A stretch of 64,000 bases of DNA, from NCBI GenBank assembly GCA_017163975.1, contig JAFFSR010000397.1:1989501-2053500 (forward strand), read 5' to 3'. The translations under genes were made by a program, and so were the position numbers. The first letter of the stretch is position 1, and the number at the start of each line of letters is the position of its first letter. Shown piece after piece: positions 41,943 through 54,780 of the stretch. The notes under the pieces are model-generated. The model worked only from the letters and a program-made list of their open reading frames with translations. It made no database searches and was not told the DNA's origin. This stretch comes from Anastatus disparis (taxonomy: Eukaryota > Arthropoda > Insecta > Hymenoptera > Eupelmidae).

Positions 41943-44500
41943 CTATTTCTTTTGTGACTCTAGCATCTTTAAGATGACGTCGTCTGGTGTGATCCTTCCC
42001 ATTTTGTGGAAAAGGCCCATCCCTGCTTGTCCCCACATTTCACATTTAAAGAACGTGTGTACAGCATCATCTTTAGGGAACCTGCAATATATGCACCTTG
42101 GATCGGTGGCTTTGCCCATCTTATATAGGTAGGCGCGGAAGTAGCCGTGCTCAGTCATTATTTGTGTGAGGTAGAAATCGACCTTATCATGCTTTCGGAT
42201 AAACCACGGGGATAGCTGCCTAATAAGCCTAGCCGTCCATTTTCCGCGCCTTTCCATTTCCCATCTCGACTGCCAGGTAAGCAATGATTGCAGCCTGGTA
42301 ATCCTCTTAGCCTTATTCAGCTTCCTCTCGCTCTTATTCTTGTAGACGATCTTTCGCTCTTGAGCTAGCAAGTCTATGGGAGTAACTCCCGAGACTACTA
42401 GTATCGCTGGTTCGGACACCATGCGATACGAACTCGCTACACGAAGTGTGCACCTGCGCTGTACAGTGGACAGACGCTTGCGGTATTTTTGATATCGCGA
42501 GGCATCCGCCCAAACTTCTGCTTCATAAAGCATTATTGACTCGGCGGTCCACAGCAGCAATTGCTTGACGCACGGACGAGGGCCACTTATATTGGCCATG
42601 ACCCTGCAGAGCTTTGCGACTATCCCTGTCGCCTTGTCTGCCCCTTTCCTGATATTTTCCCAAAAGGTTAGCCTCGTATCTAGCGTAACCCCCAGGTACT
42701 TCATGGAGGCTTTCGCCTGTACATCTGTACTGCTCTCCGTAGATATTGGTGTTCGCGGTATACTCTTCTTCGTGAGGAGCACGATCTCCGTCTTGGCTTC
42801 TCCTAGCTCTAGTACCTGAGCATCCATCCAGTTTTTTACGTGGCACATAACATGATTGAGTCGCGTCCGTGCAGTCTCCATATTCCTAGCGACTATGGTT
42901 ACGGCAACATCATCCACATACCTAATCAAGGAGCATTTCCATCGGATATTTCCATCCTAAGCATCGCATCATATAGAATATTGCATATGTCGGATCCCAG
43001 GACGGACCCTTGTTCCGCTCCCGCCGTCAATCCCCTTTGTCTGGGGCCATCCGCAGTGTCATATTGAATGAAGTGGTTTCTCAGATAATCTCCGATAATT
43101 CGAAGCAGGTACTTGAGTACCCTGAAAGTCCGCTCCATCTGACGGCCCCTTTCCCTTGCTAATAAGGACCAGTCTTGCTTCTTTCCGAAGAGGCAAGAAT
43201 TGTACATCAATAGCAAAAGCTCTGGGTTGCTATGCCTCACGGCTTTCAGCACCTAGGTCGGTATACCATCAGGTCCTGGAGCTTTCTTGTTTTCAAGAGA
43301 GCGCAAAGCATTATCTAGCTCCACTTTTGCAAAGAGAGGTAATTCTGCGTTTTCGAGCACCTGGGGATCATCCTTTCGCTTAGGATGAGTAGGGAAGAAG
43401 GACTTGACTATGTGGTCCATGACCGCCGCGCTCTTTGGTGCGTCCTTTGCAAACACCCCTATTTTGCGCATGACGATTTTATATCCCTTCCCCCATGGAT
43501 CTCTATTTAGATCCTTCCTCAAAGCATTGGTATTTACTTATGCCGATAGCCTGACCCAGGGCCTTCTTCGCTATCTGATAGTCATCAACCGTTCGAGCAA
43601 TATCACAGTTTCGTTTTCTGGCTCTTCGAGCTATCCAACGTAGCTGGAAACACTTTCGCCTCAACTCCGCGATCTTATTCGTCCACTAATAAGCAGAACG
43701 TTTCCCGTTAAACATGTTTTTTTTGGCACTGCCTCTTGACAGGCTCGTCTGATAAGGCGCATCACTGCGTCAGTTATCAATTCAGCCCGTTCAGAGGCAT
43801 GGGCTTCCTCATGTATCTCAATCAGGGCTCGTACCTCCCCCCTTCCCAATCTAGGGCCATAGCCAGCTTCCAGGTGTCCATCTTTTCTACGTTCCAGCTG
43901 CGGCAGCGGTCATGAGTTACCACCTCGACCAGCGCTTCATCACGAACGTTAAACATGATGAATTGGTGATCGCTGGCTGTGTAGTCCTCAATTACCCGCC
44001 AATCTCGCACCTGGTTGGCCACTCGTTCGGTTGCGAGGGAGATATCTATAATAGTCTTCCTGTACCCAAATCTCCTAAACGTGGTAGTGGAGCCAGTGTC
44101 CAGTGCCACCAGCTCCAGTCTGGACACCATATGCATCACTCTTCCACCCCTGAAGTCTGGATGACTTTCGCCCTATTCAAGAACTTTGGCATTAAAGTTC
44201 CCTGCTATTATTATTTCGCCCTCCGTTTCTCTGACCGCATCTTCGAGCACATCCAGCTTTTCCTAGAAGTCTCCGATACTGTCGTTAGGAGTGAGATATC
44301 AGCTGACGTACGTTACATCGCCGATTCTCATCCAAACAAAGCCTTTGCCAGATCCATGGCACGTTACATTAATGTGACGTGGATTGAAAACGCACAAGGC
44401 CGCCGTGCCAAGATCGTCGCTCTGCCATTCTGGCTGTTCTCTGTCTTGATACTGTTCGCTGACGTAAGCTACGTCAACGTCTTTCTTGAGACAGATCTGG
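41943..44500 (-). pseudogene. R1 LINE 3 ORF2 (endonuclease, reverse transcriptase, zinc finger), many frameshifts
   Basis: Endonuclease remnants lie at 44500-43820 (TTTFRRFGYRKTIIDISLAT, YTASDHQFIMF). The fingers are at 43522-43253 (NKKAPGPDGIP). Palm pieces are at 43252-42926 (AGAEQGSVLGSDICN) and 42929-42800 (IRYVDDVAVTIV, a YVDD box). The thumb (YLGVTLDTRLTFW) and closing zinc finger CIYCRFPKDDAVHTFFKC run to the stop at 41943. At least five breaks. Confidence 0.85.
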
Positions 44501-44511
44501 GTCAGAAGGTC

Positions 44512-45774
44512 TTAGGCCGTCCTGCTTCGCCAGAGGCTAGCCTGTAAAATCTTAGCAATTTTTTCGGTTATCTCCCGAGGCTTGTCTATAGGCCTTACAG
44601 ACTCTGGAACCCGCGACATGGGCCGCAGATTCAGGAGCCTCTCCTGCCATTTCGCCACGGCCGAGTGCATCTCTGCCTTGTGCCCCGGTTCACTGCACCG
44701 ATAGCACAATTTACTTCTATCTGGTTCCTTGTCGGTTGCGCTGATGTGAACAAATGCTAAACAGCTGTGGCATTGCTCGACGACTTTTCGTTGCCGGATC
44801 CTGCAATTGACCCACCCTATCTTGATTCGGGCAGTCACGAGCAATTTCCTGGCCTCCGTCTCCGTGACGGTTACAACGGCCGTTCTTTGCTCGGCTCTAT
44901 TAGCCCTTGTCAATCTCAAGGAGAACGGATCTTTTCTATTTGAAAAATCCTCACAAAGGGCTTTTTTTACCTCATATTCATTGCTGCAGCAGTCAATGTC
45001 TCTTATCTCCAAAGTTGCCCTGGGAGACAGGGTCCAAAGACTAGCTTTTTCTTCTTTTGCCTCCTCTAGTGCCCTGGCAAGTCCCTCGTTGCTTGCCCCC
45101 GAGCTTTTCAATTTAATAAGGACATCTCCTGTTCGAGTGCGACGAATGTTCTTGACTTCCGCACCGTGCTCTGTAGGGTTGACCTTGTTGCGAATCCCTC
45201 CAAGGACATCCGCATAAGTTTTCCCTCCCTTAGGTCTGAAAACTATTGCTTCAAAACTAGCTTCACCTCCCTTTTTTCCACCTTTAAGCGTCTTCTTTGG
45301 TTTCTTCCTCTTTCTTTTCTTCTTTTTCTTTTTTTTCTCAACGGTGGTCCATCCTCCGCCCTCCGCCACTTTCGATGAACCTGCCTTTTCCAGGCTCGAA
45401 AGGTTATTATTTTCCTATTTCTGCTCCCTTTTATACTGTTCCTCTCCTGCAAAGTTGTGGGTGACACAGGGGCGGCTCTTTTTGCCGTCTGTGTTTTCCC
45501 TGCCAGCGGCGTGGCATCTTTCACCTCACCTCTCGGATTATGCAAATTTCCGAGTTTCGAAATAATAAACTCCATTTCAGGTACAGCGTCCTTTATCTTC
45601 CCGTTCACCCCTTTTTGCTTTTTGGTCGAATTTACCATCATCTTTATCATCTACTTCATCTTCTTCAGACAGTCCCGGATAACCGAGTCTGCATTGTTGA
45701 TATCACAGCATTGTTCGTCACTTACACTTACCTCTTCGTCGATCCTCTCCTCAAGTTGTGGTTTTGTTGCACCC
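44512..45774 (-). pseudogene. R1 LINE 3 ORF1, broken
   Basis: Starts MGATKPQLEERIDEEVSVSD at 45774 and hits a TAG at about 45650; later pieces are in two frames. The main open stretch (45369-44512) has a lysine/arginine run, GGKTYADVLGGI, RTRTGDVLIKLKSS, LEIRDIDCCSNEYEVKKAL and CRIRQRKVVEQCHSCLAF then CYRCSEPGHKAEMH. The first zinc knuckle is degenerate (CHSCLAFVHIS). Confidence 0.8.
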
Positions 45775-46779
45775 ATGATCTGAAAGTAAAATTTGTTCTA
45801 GTATGTGTACAACCCACTGGATTCTCATCAAGTTTTCACTCCAAGAGCAACTTGACGTGGCCATCTGAAAACATGACCCAGAATAGCGGCGTCAAGCTCA
45901 GTACATCATACTAGAATATAGCGCAGACAGCCGCACTAGCCTACCTCCTCGAGCTCTACACCCCCACCAGGTGCTCGGCTCTCTGGGGGGTTTCCGACAG
46001 ACGTCACACAACAGCTGCACTCGTCAGAAGCCGATTGACCAGTACTGGCTAGGTACTGGCCGCCCGTCTTGCAGTCAGCAGGAGCCGAAGATGGTTAAGG
46101 TCACCTCAGCTCGCAGCCTCAGATCGCATTCCCATCCAGAATCACCCTTTGGCCGTCCACGGGTCGCACTGCACGGCAAACATGACGGATGACTCCGTAT
46201 GAGAAAGTCATGCCTTCGTTCACTCATTCACCCTACATGTATGCCTACATTTGCCCAAGAGATGCTCACTTTACAGAGCCCCCACATTCATACGTCGACA
46301 TTCACTCGGCTTAGGCGACACTCTTTTTAAGGAGCCCCCAAGACCATGCTGGAAATAACCCGTTCATAGGGTATCCTGGCATGCGTACCCATCCGTCTCT
46401 GTTTGACCGCTCAGATTCCGTTTATGGGACCCGCGGCCCTGACCACGATAGGAATGCAGGCGTCATACTCAGTTTCCCTTTCTGTACCTGCAGCTTATCT
46501 ACGTTTCGTGCATTGGCAGAAACATCAAGAGATACTTGTTTATAGAGCCCTCAATTCATTCACCCCATAACTCCAATCACCAGCATATATTCTCTCTGTA
46601 TTCATTCATAAGAAGAGATGACTGTCATATAAACCCATCACTCAAGAGGTGCTAGCAATGAATAGCAGGTTATTTTATTCAGGTAACCAACCCTACTCCT
46701 GTATCCCCGAGCGGGACTCTATCAAGTTTACTACCATCCGGGTCAGATGATACCTGGTTTTTTAGCGAGATTAAAAGAA

Positions 46780-47820
46780 TGAAAAATATTTTCTATTCTA
46801 AATTATGTTTTTTTATATCATTAATATAGTTCAATCGATGAATACATTATTGCAAAAAGTGCTTATAATTTTCTACAGTGGAAGTTTTTACTTATTTCAG
46901 CCATTAACGAATTCATTAAGAAGCATTGCAGCGCTGCTGTGATGCCTCTTATATATAGTACATGTTCAATATTTTTTTTGTGAGAATTATTAAAATATTT
47001 TACGTAAATAAAAATAGTTTTCCCCAATGCTTTTCTCAATTTTAAACTTATTCTGAAAATTTCATTACCCTCGGTTCATTAGAACTAAGAAAAGTGAGAT
47101 TTTATTTTAGTAAAGTATAGTTACCTTTGAACATATCCTGGATATAATTTTGTATTATCAAATAAATTTTTATTGTTTTATCCTCATAAAAACGGAAAAA
47201 AATTTAAGAATGAAAATAATATTAAATTGATATATAATATTATTTAACATTTGAAGATAAAGAACAAAAATATATTCCATTACAATAAATAATATTCTAT
47301 TTTGAGCTCGAAAATTATTTTTTGTAATGTATGTGATGTAATTCGAAAAAATAAATTTTCTTAGTTTTCTATTACTTATTTTTACTATTATTACATAAAC
47401 CTCACAATTTTCACCTACACTTAATTTTATTAAAAGTATGACAATTTAAAATGGGTTTCTTCCCTTGAATTTTAAAAATTTCAAAACTTTCTTTAGCCGA
47501 AACTGTAAATATTACATGAATTTCAAATTATTAAAAAGAATGAATTAAATACAGAAGTACTCGACGATTGCTTGATTGATTTTAAAACTTTCTTACGTAA
47601 AAACTGTAGATAAGTCAAATAAAAGGTATAAATTTAATGATGATTACTCAATTTATTTCAGTACTTTCAAGAGCTGAAATTAAAAAAACATATGATGTGT
47701 ATGGTAAAATAGAATGAAATATTTAGAAAAAATGTTTTAAAGAATACTATACTATTCAATATTTAATCTTGTCCAAAATATACTTTTTTAAAAGTAATAA
47801 TAAAGATAAAATAGTATGGA
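46780..47820. other. AT-rich region, nothing recognised
   Basis: No gene, array or paired ends. This is presumably the original sequence into which LINE 3 inserted, or an old unrecognisable repeat. Confidence 0.4.
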
Positions 47821-47824
47821 AAAG

Positions 47825-48011
47825 GATTAGATTGTGGGCACTCTTTTCTTTTTGGCTCATAACTTTTCACTGATTGTATATTTTTTGGACTTATAGGTGT
47901 CTATAGAAAGATAAAGACCTTAGCTAACTACCAACGAAAGGACAAAATCGATTCCATCGAATAGAATAATTTTTTTTGTTAATTTTTATGTGAAATGCCC
48001 ACAACCGAATC
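47825..48011. mobile_element. 187-bp MITE with GATTAGATTGTGGGCA inverted ends
   Basis: Left end GATTAGATTGTGGGCA; right end TGCCCACAACCGAATC, whose reverse complement GATTCGGTTGTGGGCA matches at 14 of 16 positions. Non-coding. Flanked by A-rich sequence, so the target duplication cannot be called. Confidence 0.65.
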
Positions 48012-48259
48012 AAAAAAGATTTTAGTATGGTTGTAGGAAATCATGCAAAATTGTGGGTTTTAAGATATTGGTTGCAATTCATATTGCATCAGAAAGTAGG
48101 AATGAATTCCTACTGAATAAATGTGCATTACACTCATTTTCATTGATTCACTTCGATTTGTAATTCTTTTGAAAAAGTATGCATAAGTATAAATAAATTT
48201 TTGTAATTTTTTTTAAGCACAGAAAAATTAATTTGCTTACAGCACTGAAAATATTTTCT

Positions 48260-48350
48260 GGATGCAGAAATGTGAAAAAAGCCTGAAATTTAGAGGCCGA
48301 TGCTCAATATTTTCCTAGTTACAGGCATTTGAAGAAAATCACTAAAAAAG
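48260..48350 (+). repeat. Fragment of fold-back family B
   Basis: AAATGTGAAAAAAGCC, GATGCTCAATATTTTCCTAG and AATCACTAAAAAAGTTACTA match the arm of the element at 51741. No ends preserved. Confidence 0.65.
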
Positions 48351-48853
48351 TTACTATAATTTAAACTTTAGATGATTTAATCAAAACAAGTTTATCTATT
48401 AAGTATTTAATTTTTTTTTAATTCTATTTTTTAGCTCATATTTTTTTATAATGAATATAGAAAAATAATAGCTAGTTTCAAGTAAGATTTTTTGAGCTCA
48501 TACTTTTTGTAAAAAAGCATTTTTGAAAGTATTTGAGAAATTTTAAACTGAAAAAAAAATTTTAATTGTAACGTTAAAATATTTAAATTGAATCGATTTT
48601 TCATTCACGCTTTTTTAATACATAAATTATGTACAAACACACACATGTTCGAAGACGAAGACTGAGACACAGACACAGAGACAGACTCAGACACAGACAA
48701 AGACAAAGACACAGAAATAGTTAAAGACACAGACACATACACGCATGCGCTATTAAATACATGTACACAGATCTATATCATTATACTTCTAGAAATACAT
48801 ACATACTTACAGACATACATACATATGTGTTTATATATATGAGCAGTTTTCCC

Positions 48854-50475
48854 AGATGGGCGATTCAACCTATGCTACATATGTATGTATCACGGTGATA
48901 TGTATATACGTTCAAACGGAAGTTGGTAGCACTGCTAAGACAAGTCGTTGCGCGCATTGAATCGTCTGTCGAACCGTTAAGACCTTAAGTCTCCGTTTCC
49001 ATGTAGATACAATTTTTGTATTCTGCGCGTAATTTTAATTTATCAACATTATTAATTTAATTAATTATAAATAAAATATTTTTATGCCTAGATGTAAATA
49101 ATAATATTAATGTTTGATTATAAACATATGATTTGAATTTAATAACGAACATAAACCCGTACGGGAATAATTTATTAATTATTATTATTTATTATTATTA
49201 TAACTATCGATAATTGTTATTAATGATCGAAATTAAAACATTAATAGCAGTTATTAGCAGCTATTCAAATTTCTATAACTTATTAAATTTTTTATACGCA
49301 GTAAAAGGTTTTTCATAGTAATAATTAATGCAAAATATAATTTTTTATGTTTGCCAAAGATATAATTTATAATAACATTCCAATAATACAAATAACTTAA
49401 CGGTTAAACAATAATATTATAATTGAAGCGTGTAGCTGCAAAGGTGGCTATCTCCATTTTTTCCGAATTCATTTTTATTGCATTTTCGTATACAGAACAT
49501 TAAAATTTATCATGAAAAAATCATATGGGACCAAAATATAGGTATAGTCTTTTTTTATGGAATGAAAAAAATATGGTGTGTTGCAAAATACACTGACTTT
49601 TAAGTATAAGTACAGCAGAAAATGTTATTTCTTGAAAAAAATTTTTTTGGATATAACTACTTTTGCAGCTATACGCTTCAATTGTACTTATTATTCTTAA
49701 TTTTAAATAAATTATTTAAATTTAATAATGAAAATATATTTTTTCAATATATTTTTACATTGTAATTCATTAGTTTACTTTAAATAATATGTTATTTCTA
49801 AATAATTAATGATTTTTTACGTAGTTTTTTTATTTTAACGTAAAGTTATGAAAGTAACTTTTGTAACTTTCAATAAGTATTATTGACCAAGAAGAATAAT
49901 AAGTACAATTATAATATTATTGTTTAACCGTTAAGTTATTTGTATTATGGGAATGTTATTATAAATTATATCTTTGGCAAACATAAAAAATTATATTTTG
50001 CATTATTTATTACTATGAAAAACCTTTTACTGCATATAAAAAATTTAATAAGTTATAGAAATTTGAATAGCTGCTAATAACTGCTATTAATGTTTTGATT
50101 TCGATCATTAATAACAATTATCGATAGTTATAATAATAATAAATAATAATAATTAATAAATTATTCCCGTACGGGTTTATGTTCGTTATTAAATTCAAAT
50201 CATATGTTTATAATCAAACATTAATATTATTATTTACATCTAGGCATAAAAATATTTTATTTATAATTAATTAAATTAATAATATTGATGTATTAAAATT
50301 ACGTGCAGAATACAAAAATTATATCTACATGGAAACGGAGACTTAAGGTCTTGACGGTTCGACAGACGATTCAATGCGCGCGACGACTTGTCTTAGCAGT
50401 GCTACCAACTTACGTTCGAACGTACATACATATCACCGTGATACATACATATGTAGCATAGGTTGAATCGCCCCT
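48854..50475. mobile_element. 1.62-kb element with about 615-bp terminal inverted repeats
   Basis: Ends CCAGATGGGCGATTCAACC and GGTTGAATCGCCCCTCTGG are inverted copies. Pairing continues for about 615 bp on each side with few mismatches, for example CGTACGGGAATAATTTATTA against TAATAAATTATTCCCGTACG. The loop of about 430 bp has a smaller inverted pair around GCAGCTATACGCTTCAATTG. No coding capacity. The matching arm near 53000 lacks it, giving a natural empty site. Confidence 0.88.
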
Positions 50476-50700
50476 CTGGAATCAAATGTCAAAAATTTTT
50501 TGTCTCCGAAATTTTTTTTTACGCATTTTTCTCTATGTTACGAATCACCTTGAATTTCTTCATATTTTTTCAGAACTTTTGGGATTTCTAAACATCAAAT
50601 TTGGACTTTTCCCTGATTTTTCAAAATTTAGATATTTTTTATTCATAGCGAAGCATTTTTTACTATAGTCTCTTATGTGGTTTTTTCAGGAAATATTATT

Positions 50701-51738
50701 AATTTAGAAAAATAAATATTTCCTAATTCATAGAAGTTTCCTGTAACTGACATATGTCAATTTTGTAACTTAAAATCGAAAAATTTCAGAGTTTGATCAT
50801 CCGGACTAACACCAAAAAGTTTATGGAAATAGCATTTTTTATAAAAAAAAGTATTGGCATACGTTGCAGAATCAGAATGTAGCTGTATTGTTTCCTAAAA
50901 ATAAAAATAGAAGTAAAATAATGCTAAAACACACTTAAAATGACTTTTTAGCTCATATAATGAAGAGTTCGACCAATCGGACTTGGATGAAAGAATTCAC
51001 GTAAAAAGTTTTAAGTGTTTCGATGAGTTTTAGAAGAGAAGTCAAGTTGTATAGTATGTTAAAAAATGGTATAAGTCTAATTAGACCAAAAACCATTCGA
51101 AATGATGATTTAGCTCATATCATGACAAGTTTAGTTATTCCTACCATCATAAAAAAATTGGTGGAGATAGTTTTTTCAAGTACAAAAGTATTTCCATGAG
51201 TTTTAAAAGAGGAGTCAAACTGAATTATCTATTAAAGTTAAAGGTAACAGTCTAGTGAGAGTGAAAATTACTAAAAATGACTATTCAGTTTAACTTGACC
51301 GGCTCAATCATTTTGGCTATCATAAATAAATTCTTAAAAAAAGTTCTTTTATATTTTTAAAGTATTTACATAATTCTAAGAATATGAATGTACATTTAAT
51401 TAAACATAAAAGTAGTAGTCAAATTATATTAAGTTAAAATAATTTATTAACACTTCTGACAATGAGTCGATCATAGCTAAAAAAATTATAGTAGTAGCTT
51501 ATATTGGTATAAATGAAATTAATAGAGTCTATACTAGTAGTAATAAAGCTATACTTCTTGCTAAAAATAAAATCAACCATCGAATAATGTTTTATGATTT
51601 ATAATGGGGGCTATGATATTTACATCAGTAGTCGGTATTTAAGATACATTTGATCTCTTATCGTGCTTCATTTTTTTCAAAATTACATAAAATTTTTATT
51701 AATAAATTTTGTAGTATTGTTTTATAAAATATAACACT
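50701..51738. other. AT-rich interior of the large inverted repeat
   Basis: Internal similarity is seen between stretches starting GCTCATATAATGAAGAGTTC and GCTCATATCATGACAAGTTT (about 50951 and 51113), suggesting old roughly 160-bp repeats. No coding sequence is recognised. Confidence 0.4.
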
Positions 51739-51740
51739 TA

Positions 51741-52404
51741 CTAGGAGAGTATCACATCTCCGGATCACGGATTTTGCTCTAACTTTGAGATAGGTTTTCA
51801 GATGTCAAAATATGGAAAAAGCCAGAGTTATAGACCCCAATGCTCAATATTTTTCTAGTTGCAGGCAATTAAAGAAAATCACTAAAAAAGTTACTAGATT
51901 TTCAAATGCTTATAATTCTTTGGCATTAATAGCTAGACGCTTGTAACTGTTTTCAAATGAAAGCTACGTTCAAATCCTTTCGAAAAAGCACCTATAGCAT
52001 ATCAAAATATTATTTTTTCTCAAAGTTACAGCGTTATGAAAAATGTACTACATTTTAACATTTATCATTAATTAATATTCTTAAAAGGAAATTCAGCTCA
52101 AATTCTTATAACGCTGTAACTTTGAGAAAAAATAATATTTTGATATACTATAGGTGCTTTTTCGAAAGGATTTGAACGTAGCTTTCATTTGAAAACAGTT
52201 ACAAGCGTCTAGCTATTAATGCCAAAGAATTATAAGCGTTTGAAAATCTAGTAACTTTTTTAGTGATTTTCTTTAATTGCCTGCAACTAGAGAAATATTG
52301 AGCGTTGGGGTCTATAACTCTGGCTTTTTCCATATTTTGACATCTGAAAACCTATCTCAAAGTTAGAGCAAAATCCGTGATCCGGAGATGTGATACTCTC
52401 CTAG
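51741..52404. mobile_element. Fold-back family B, member 2, near-perfect palindrome, TTA target duplication
   Basis: CTAGGAGAGTATCACATCTC at the left end and its inverse GAGATGTGATACTCTCCTAG at the right. The arms run 51741-52070 and 52078-52404, about 330 bp each, highly similar and separated by only a few bases. TTA flanks both ends (51738-51740 and 52405-52407). Non-coding. The small loop and high arm identity point to a fairly recent copy. Confidence 0.9.
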
Positions 52405-52654
52405 TTAGTCAATCGAAGTTTGGAAATTTACTTATTAATTCATATCTTTGGCTCTTTCTGGAATCAATGTTTTGTTGAAATATATATAAAAACATGGATG
52501 TGATCTTTAACTCTTGTTTATACTTAATTTGAATCAACTTATAACTTATAGTGATTATGTGAATGATTAAGTTTTTTCAAAATTATATAAAATTTTTGTA
52601 AGTACATTTTTGAATATCATCCCTTGATAAATGAAAATCTTGAAATTTATCTAC

Positions 52655-52775
52655 ATGAGAGTATCCGACCTTCGGGAAACGGATTTGGCTGAAACTGCAG
52701 GATATGATTCTTCGATGAAAAAAATGAACCCGTATTTTTCTTTTCTTTGGATAGGCCCTTTGACGGAGATATAGA
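52655..52775 (+). repeat. Fragment of fold-back family B (25652-like arm)
   Basis: GGGAAACGGATTTGGCTGAA, ACTGCAGGATATGATTC and GAACCCGTATTTTTCTTTTC match the arm of the element at 25652. Left end GAGAGTATCCGACC; the right half is absent. Confidence 0.7.
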
Positions 52776-53205
52776 CATGAATTAATAAAATTTCCTAAAA
52801 AAAAACCACATCAAAACCTATAGTGAAAAATGCTTCGTTATAGATAAAAATGGTCCAAATTTTCAAAAATCAGAGAAAAGTCCAAATTTGATGTTTAAAA
52901 ACTCCCAAAATAAGTCCTGAAAAAATATGAAGAAATTCAGGGTAATTCGTAACATAAAGAAAAATGCGTAAAAAAGTTTTTAGAGACAAAAATTATTGAC
53001 ATTCGATTCCTAGAAGAACTGTCTATATATATACACATGTATGTGTGTATGTATGTATTTATTTCTAGAAATATGATAATATAGATCTGTGTACATGTAC
53101 TTAATAGCGCGTGCGCGTGTGTGTCTGTGTCATTATCTATGTCTGTGTCTTTGTCTGTGTTTATGTTTCTGTCTGTGTCTATGAACATGTGAGTGTTTGT
53201 ATATA

Positions 53206-54780
53206 ATTTCTGTATTATATAAGTCCATAAGCCCATGGATCTTTCCTTATAGATATCTTTCTAATGGTTTATATCCGTAATGCTATATTGTACAATTCGG
53301 AGGGAAAAGCCTACGATGGGGAGATGTTTGCTATCTCTCTGGGACTTGGTTTCTTATAATGTGAATAGAGACCTTTCATTTCCACTTTGAATGATGCTAT
53401 TAGTGTAAAAAACCGGGGGAAGGTAGGCCGTGATCGTTTTTTTTCGATTTAAACTCACTATGCGGCGCTTTGTTGTTTACAGTCGAAGCGAATATGTTAA
53501 TGTGATTTTATAACTTAATATTAATATTTATGTATGCGTATATGTATTGATGTATAAGTATAATGTGTTATTATACTAATGTGTTATTATACTAATGTGT
53601 TATTGATAAATGACAATTACGGAAAGGATTAATAACCAACCGATCATTATTCTATTTGTGACGTAATTGATTAGAGAAGGGATGAAGAGGAAGGAGCTCG
53701 AGAAAGGGCGCTCCGTCGATACACTTCTCTATTGGATCTGAATAGCTTCACTTGGCTGATTTCCCTGTTTGTTGCTCGCTGGAACATTATTTAAGTCTTG
53801 ACTCCACTATAGTTGGTTAAAATTTCAATAAAGTTACTTACGCTGCCATTTTGCCATTTTTGTTGCACACAAAGATTTTCATTTTACCTAATTAAAAAAA
53901 TAAGAGAAAAATTTTCCTATTATTGTTGAGAGAGCTGAGGAGTTTTAAAAGAGCAGTGGAGATTTCTTGTTGGAGATTTTTTTATTTGGAGAGCAACACT
54001 TCTTATTATTAAGGTAAGTCCTACATCTTACGTCTTTATCAAGTGAAAACTTAGAGTCAGTGCGCGTCGCCGTTTTGCTCGTCATAGATAGCGTCGGTTT
54101 TACCGCCATTATCAATTTTAATATTAACTTTACGTGTTCAATTTGATTTTAAATAATTATTATTGATAGAAAAGTTTTATTGAATCGAGTCAGAGTTTTC
54201 ATTACACACAATTTTCTTACGCTTCACATAATTTTGAGAAATTGTCGGGTGATTAAGCTGCTAAATTTACTTGAATAAATTGAGAGTGAAAATTACTACT
54301 TTTTGTTTTTTACTTAACAGTGTTACTTAAATGTGTTATTAACATTGTGTTGTTCTAAATATCTCAATTGTTTATTGCTGCTTTACATTGGTGATTTTGT
54401 CATTATTCCCTGCAAACACCCGATTAGAATGCACCTGAGTGAGTTGATTGCTAAGCTATTATAGATTATATTGAGACAAAAATATTAGTAAAATAATAAT
54501 TAAATTAATGGTGATTCAGATACTATATTATAGAGTTTAGATTATAGTAACTGTGGGATAGGGAAGAAATTCTCACATTACAATCTGTACAAGAATACGA
54601 AGTTCACAATATCGTAAAATAAATTCAGGAACTTGTACTACGAAACAATTGCAGAAAATAAATGCCGATACTGCAAAATTGATCATTTTAATAACTCATC
54701 TCAAAAGTTATCGTTACATGACGACATTTATACTCTGTGAAGATACAAAAACGTGTTTTTAAGTACCTATCGAAGAAATT
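53206..54780. other. Unassigned, possibly LTR and gag part of the copia element
   Basis: A 17-bp unit, TAATGTGTTATTATACT, is repeated at about 53558-53610. AATAAAGTT at 53828 is a polyadenylation-like signal. Neither gag coding nor a primer-binding site is recognised, so an LTR cannot be claimed. Confidence 0.3.

Larger units (their letters stand above)
41500..46775 (-). mobile_element. R1-clade LINE 3, near full length, heavily broken
   Basis: The 5-prime end is near 46775 (CTCGCTAAAAAACCAGG on the coding strand). About 1 kb of 5-prime untranslated sequence precedes ORF1 (45774-44512), followed by ORF2 (44500-41943) and a 3-prime untranslated region reaching about 41500-41560, where an ATTATTATT run occurs. 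It is oriented like LINEs 1 and 2 and its 3-prime end nearly touches the 5-prime end of LINE 2. Confidence 0.8.
48620..53205. repeat. Large inverted repeat, arms 48620-48853 plus 50476-50700 against 52776-53205
   Basis: The left arm starts with an AGACACAGACAC microsatellite, then ATGCGCTATTAAATACATGT and CTTCTAGAAATACATACATA, and is matched in inverse at 53200-52985. It continues beyond the 1.62-kb insertion with AAATGTCAAAAATTTTTTGT and CATCAAATTTGGACTTTTCC, matched in inverse at 52990-52780. The two arms are thus one inverted pair, the left one split by a later insertion. The centre holds fold-back element 51741-52404. Confidence 0.85.

Noticed and set aside
52937..53236. 99-codon frame with DTD/THT repeats
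   Set aside because: Translation of the GTCTGTGTCT microsatellite in the inverted repeat.
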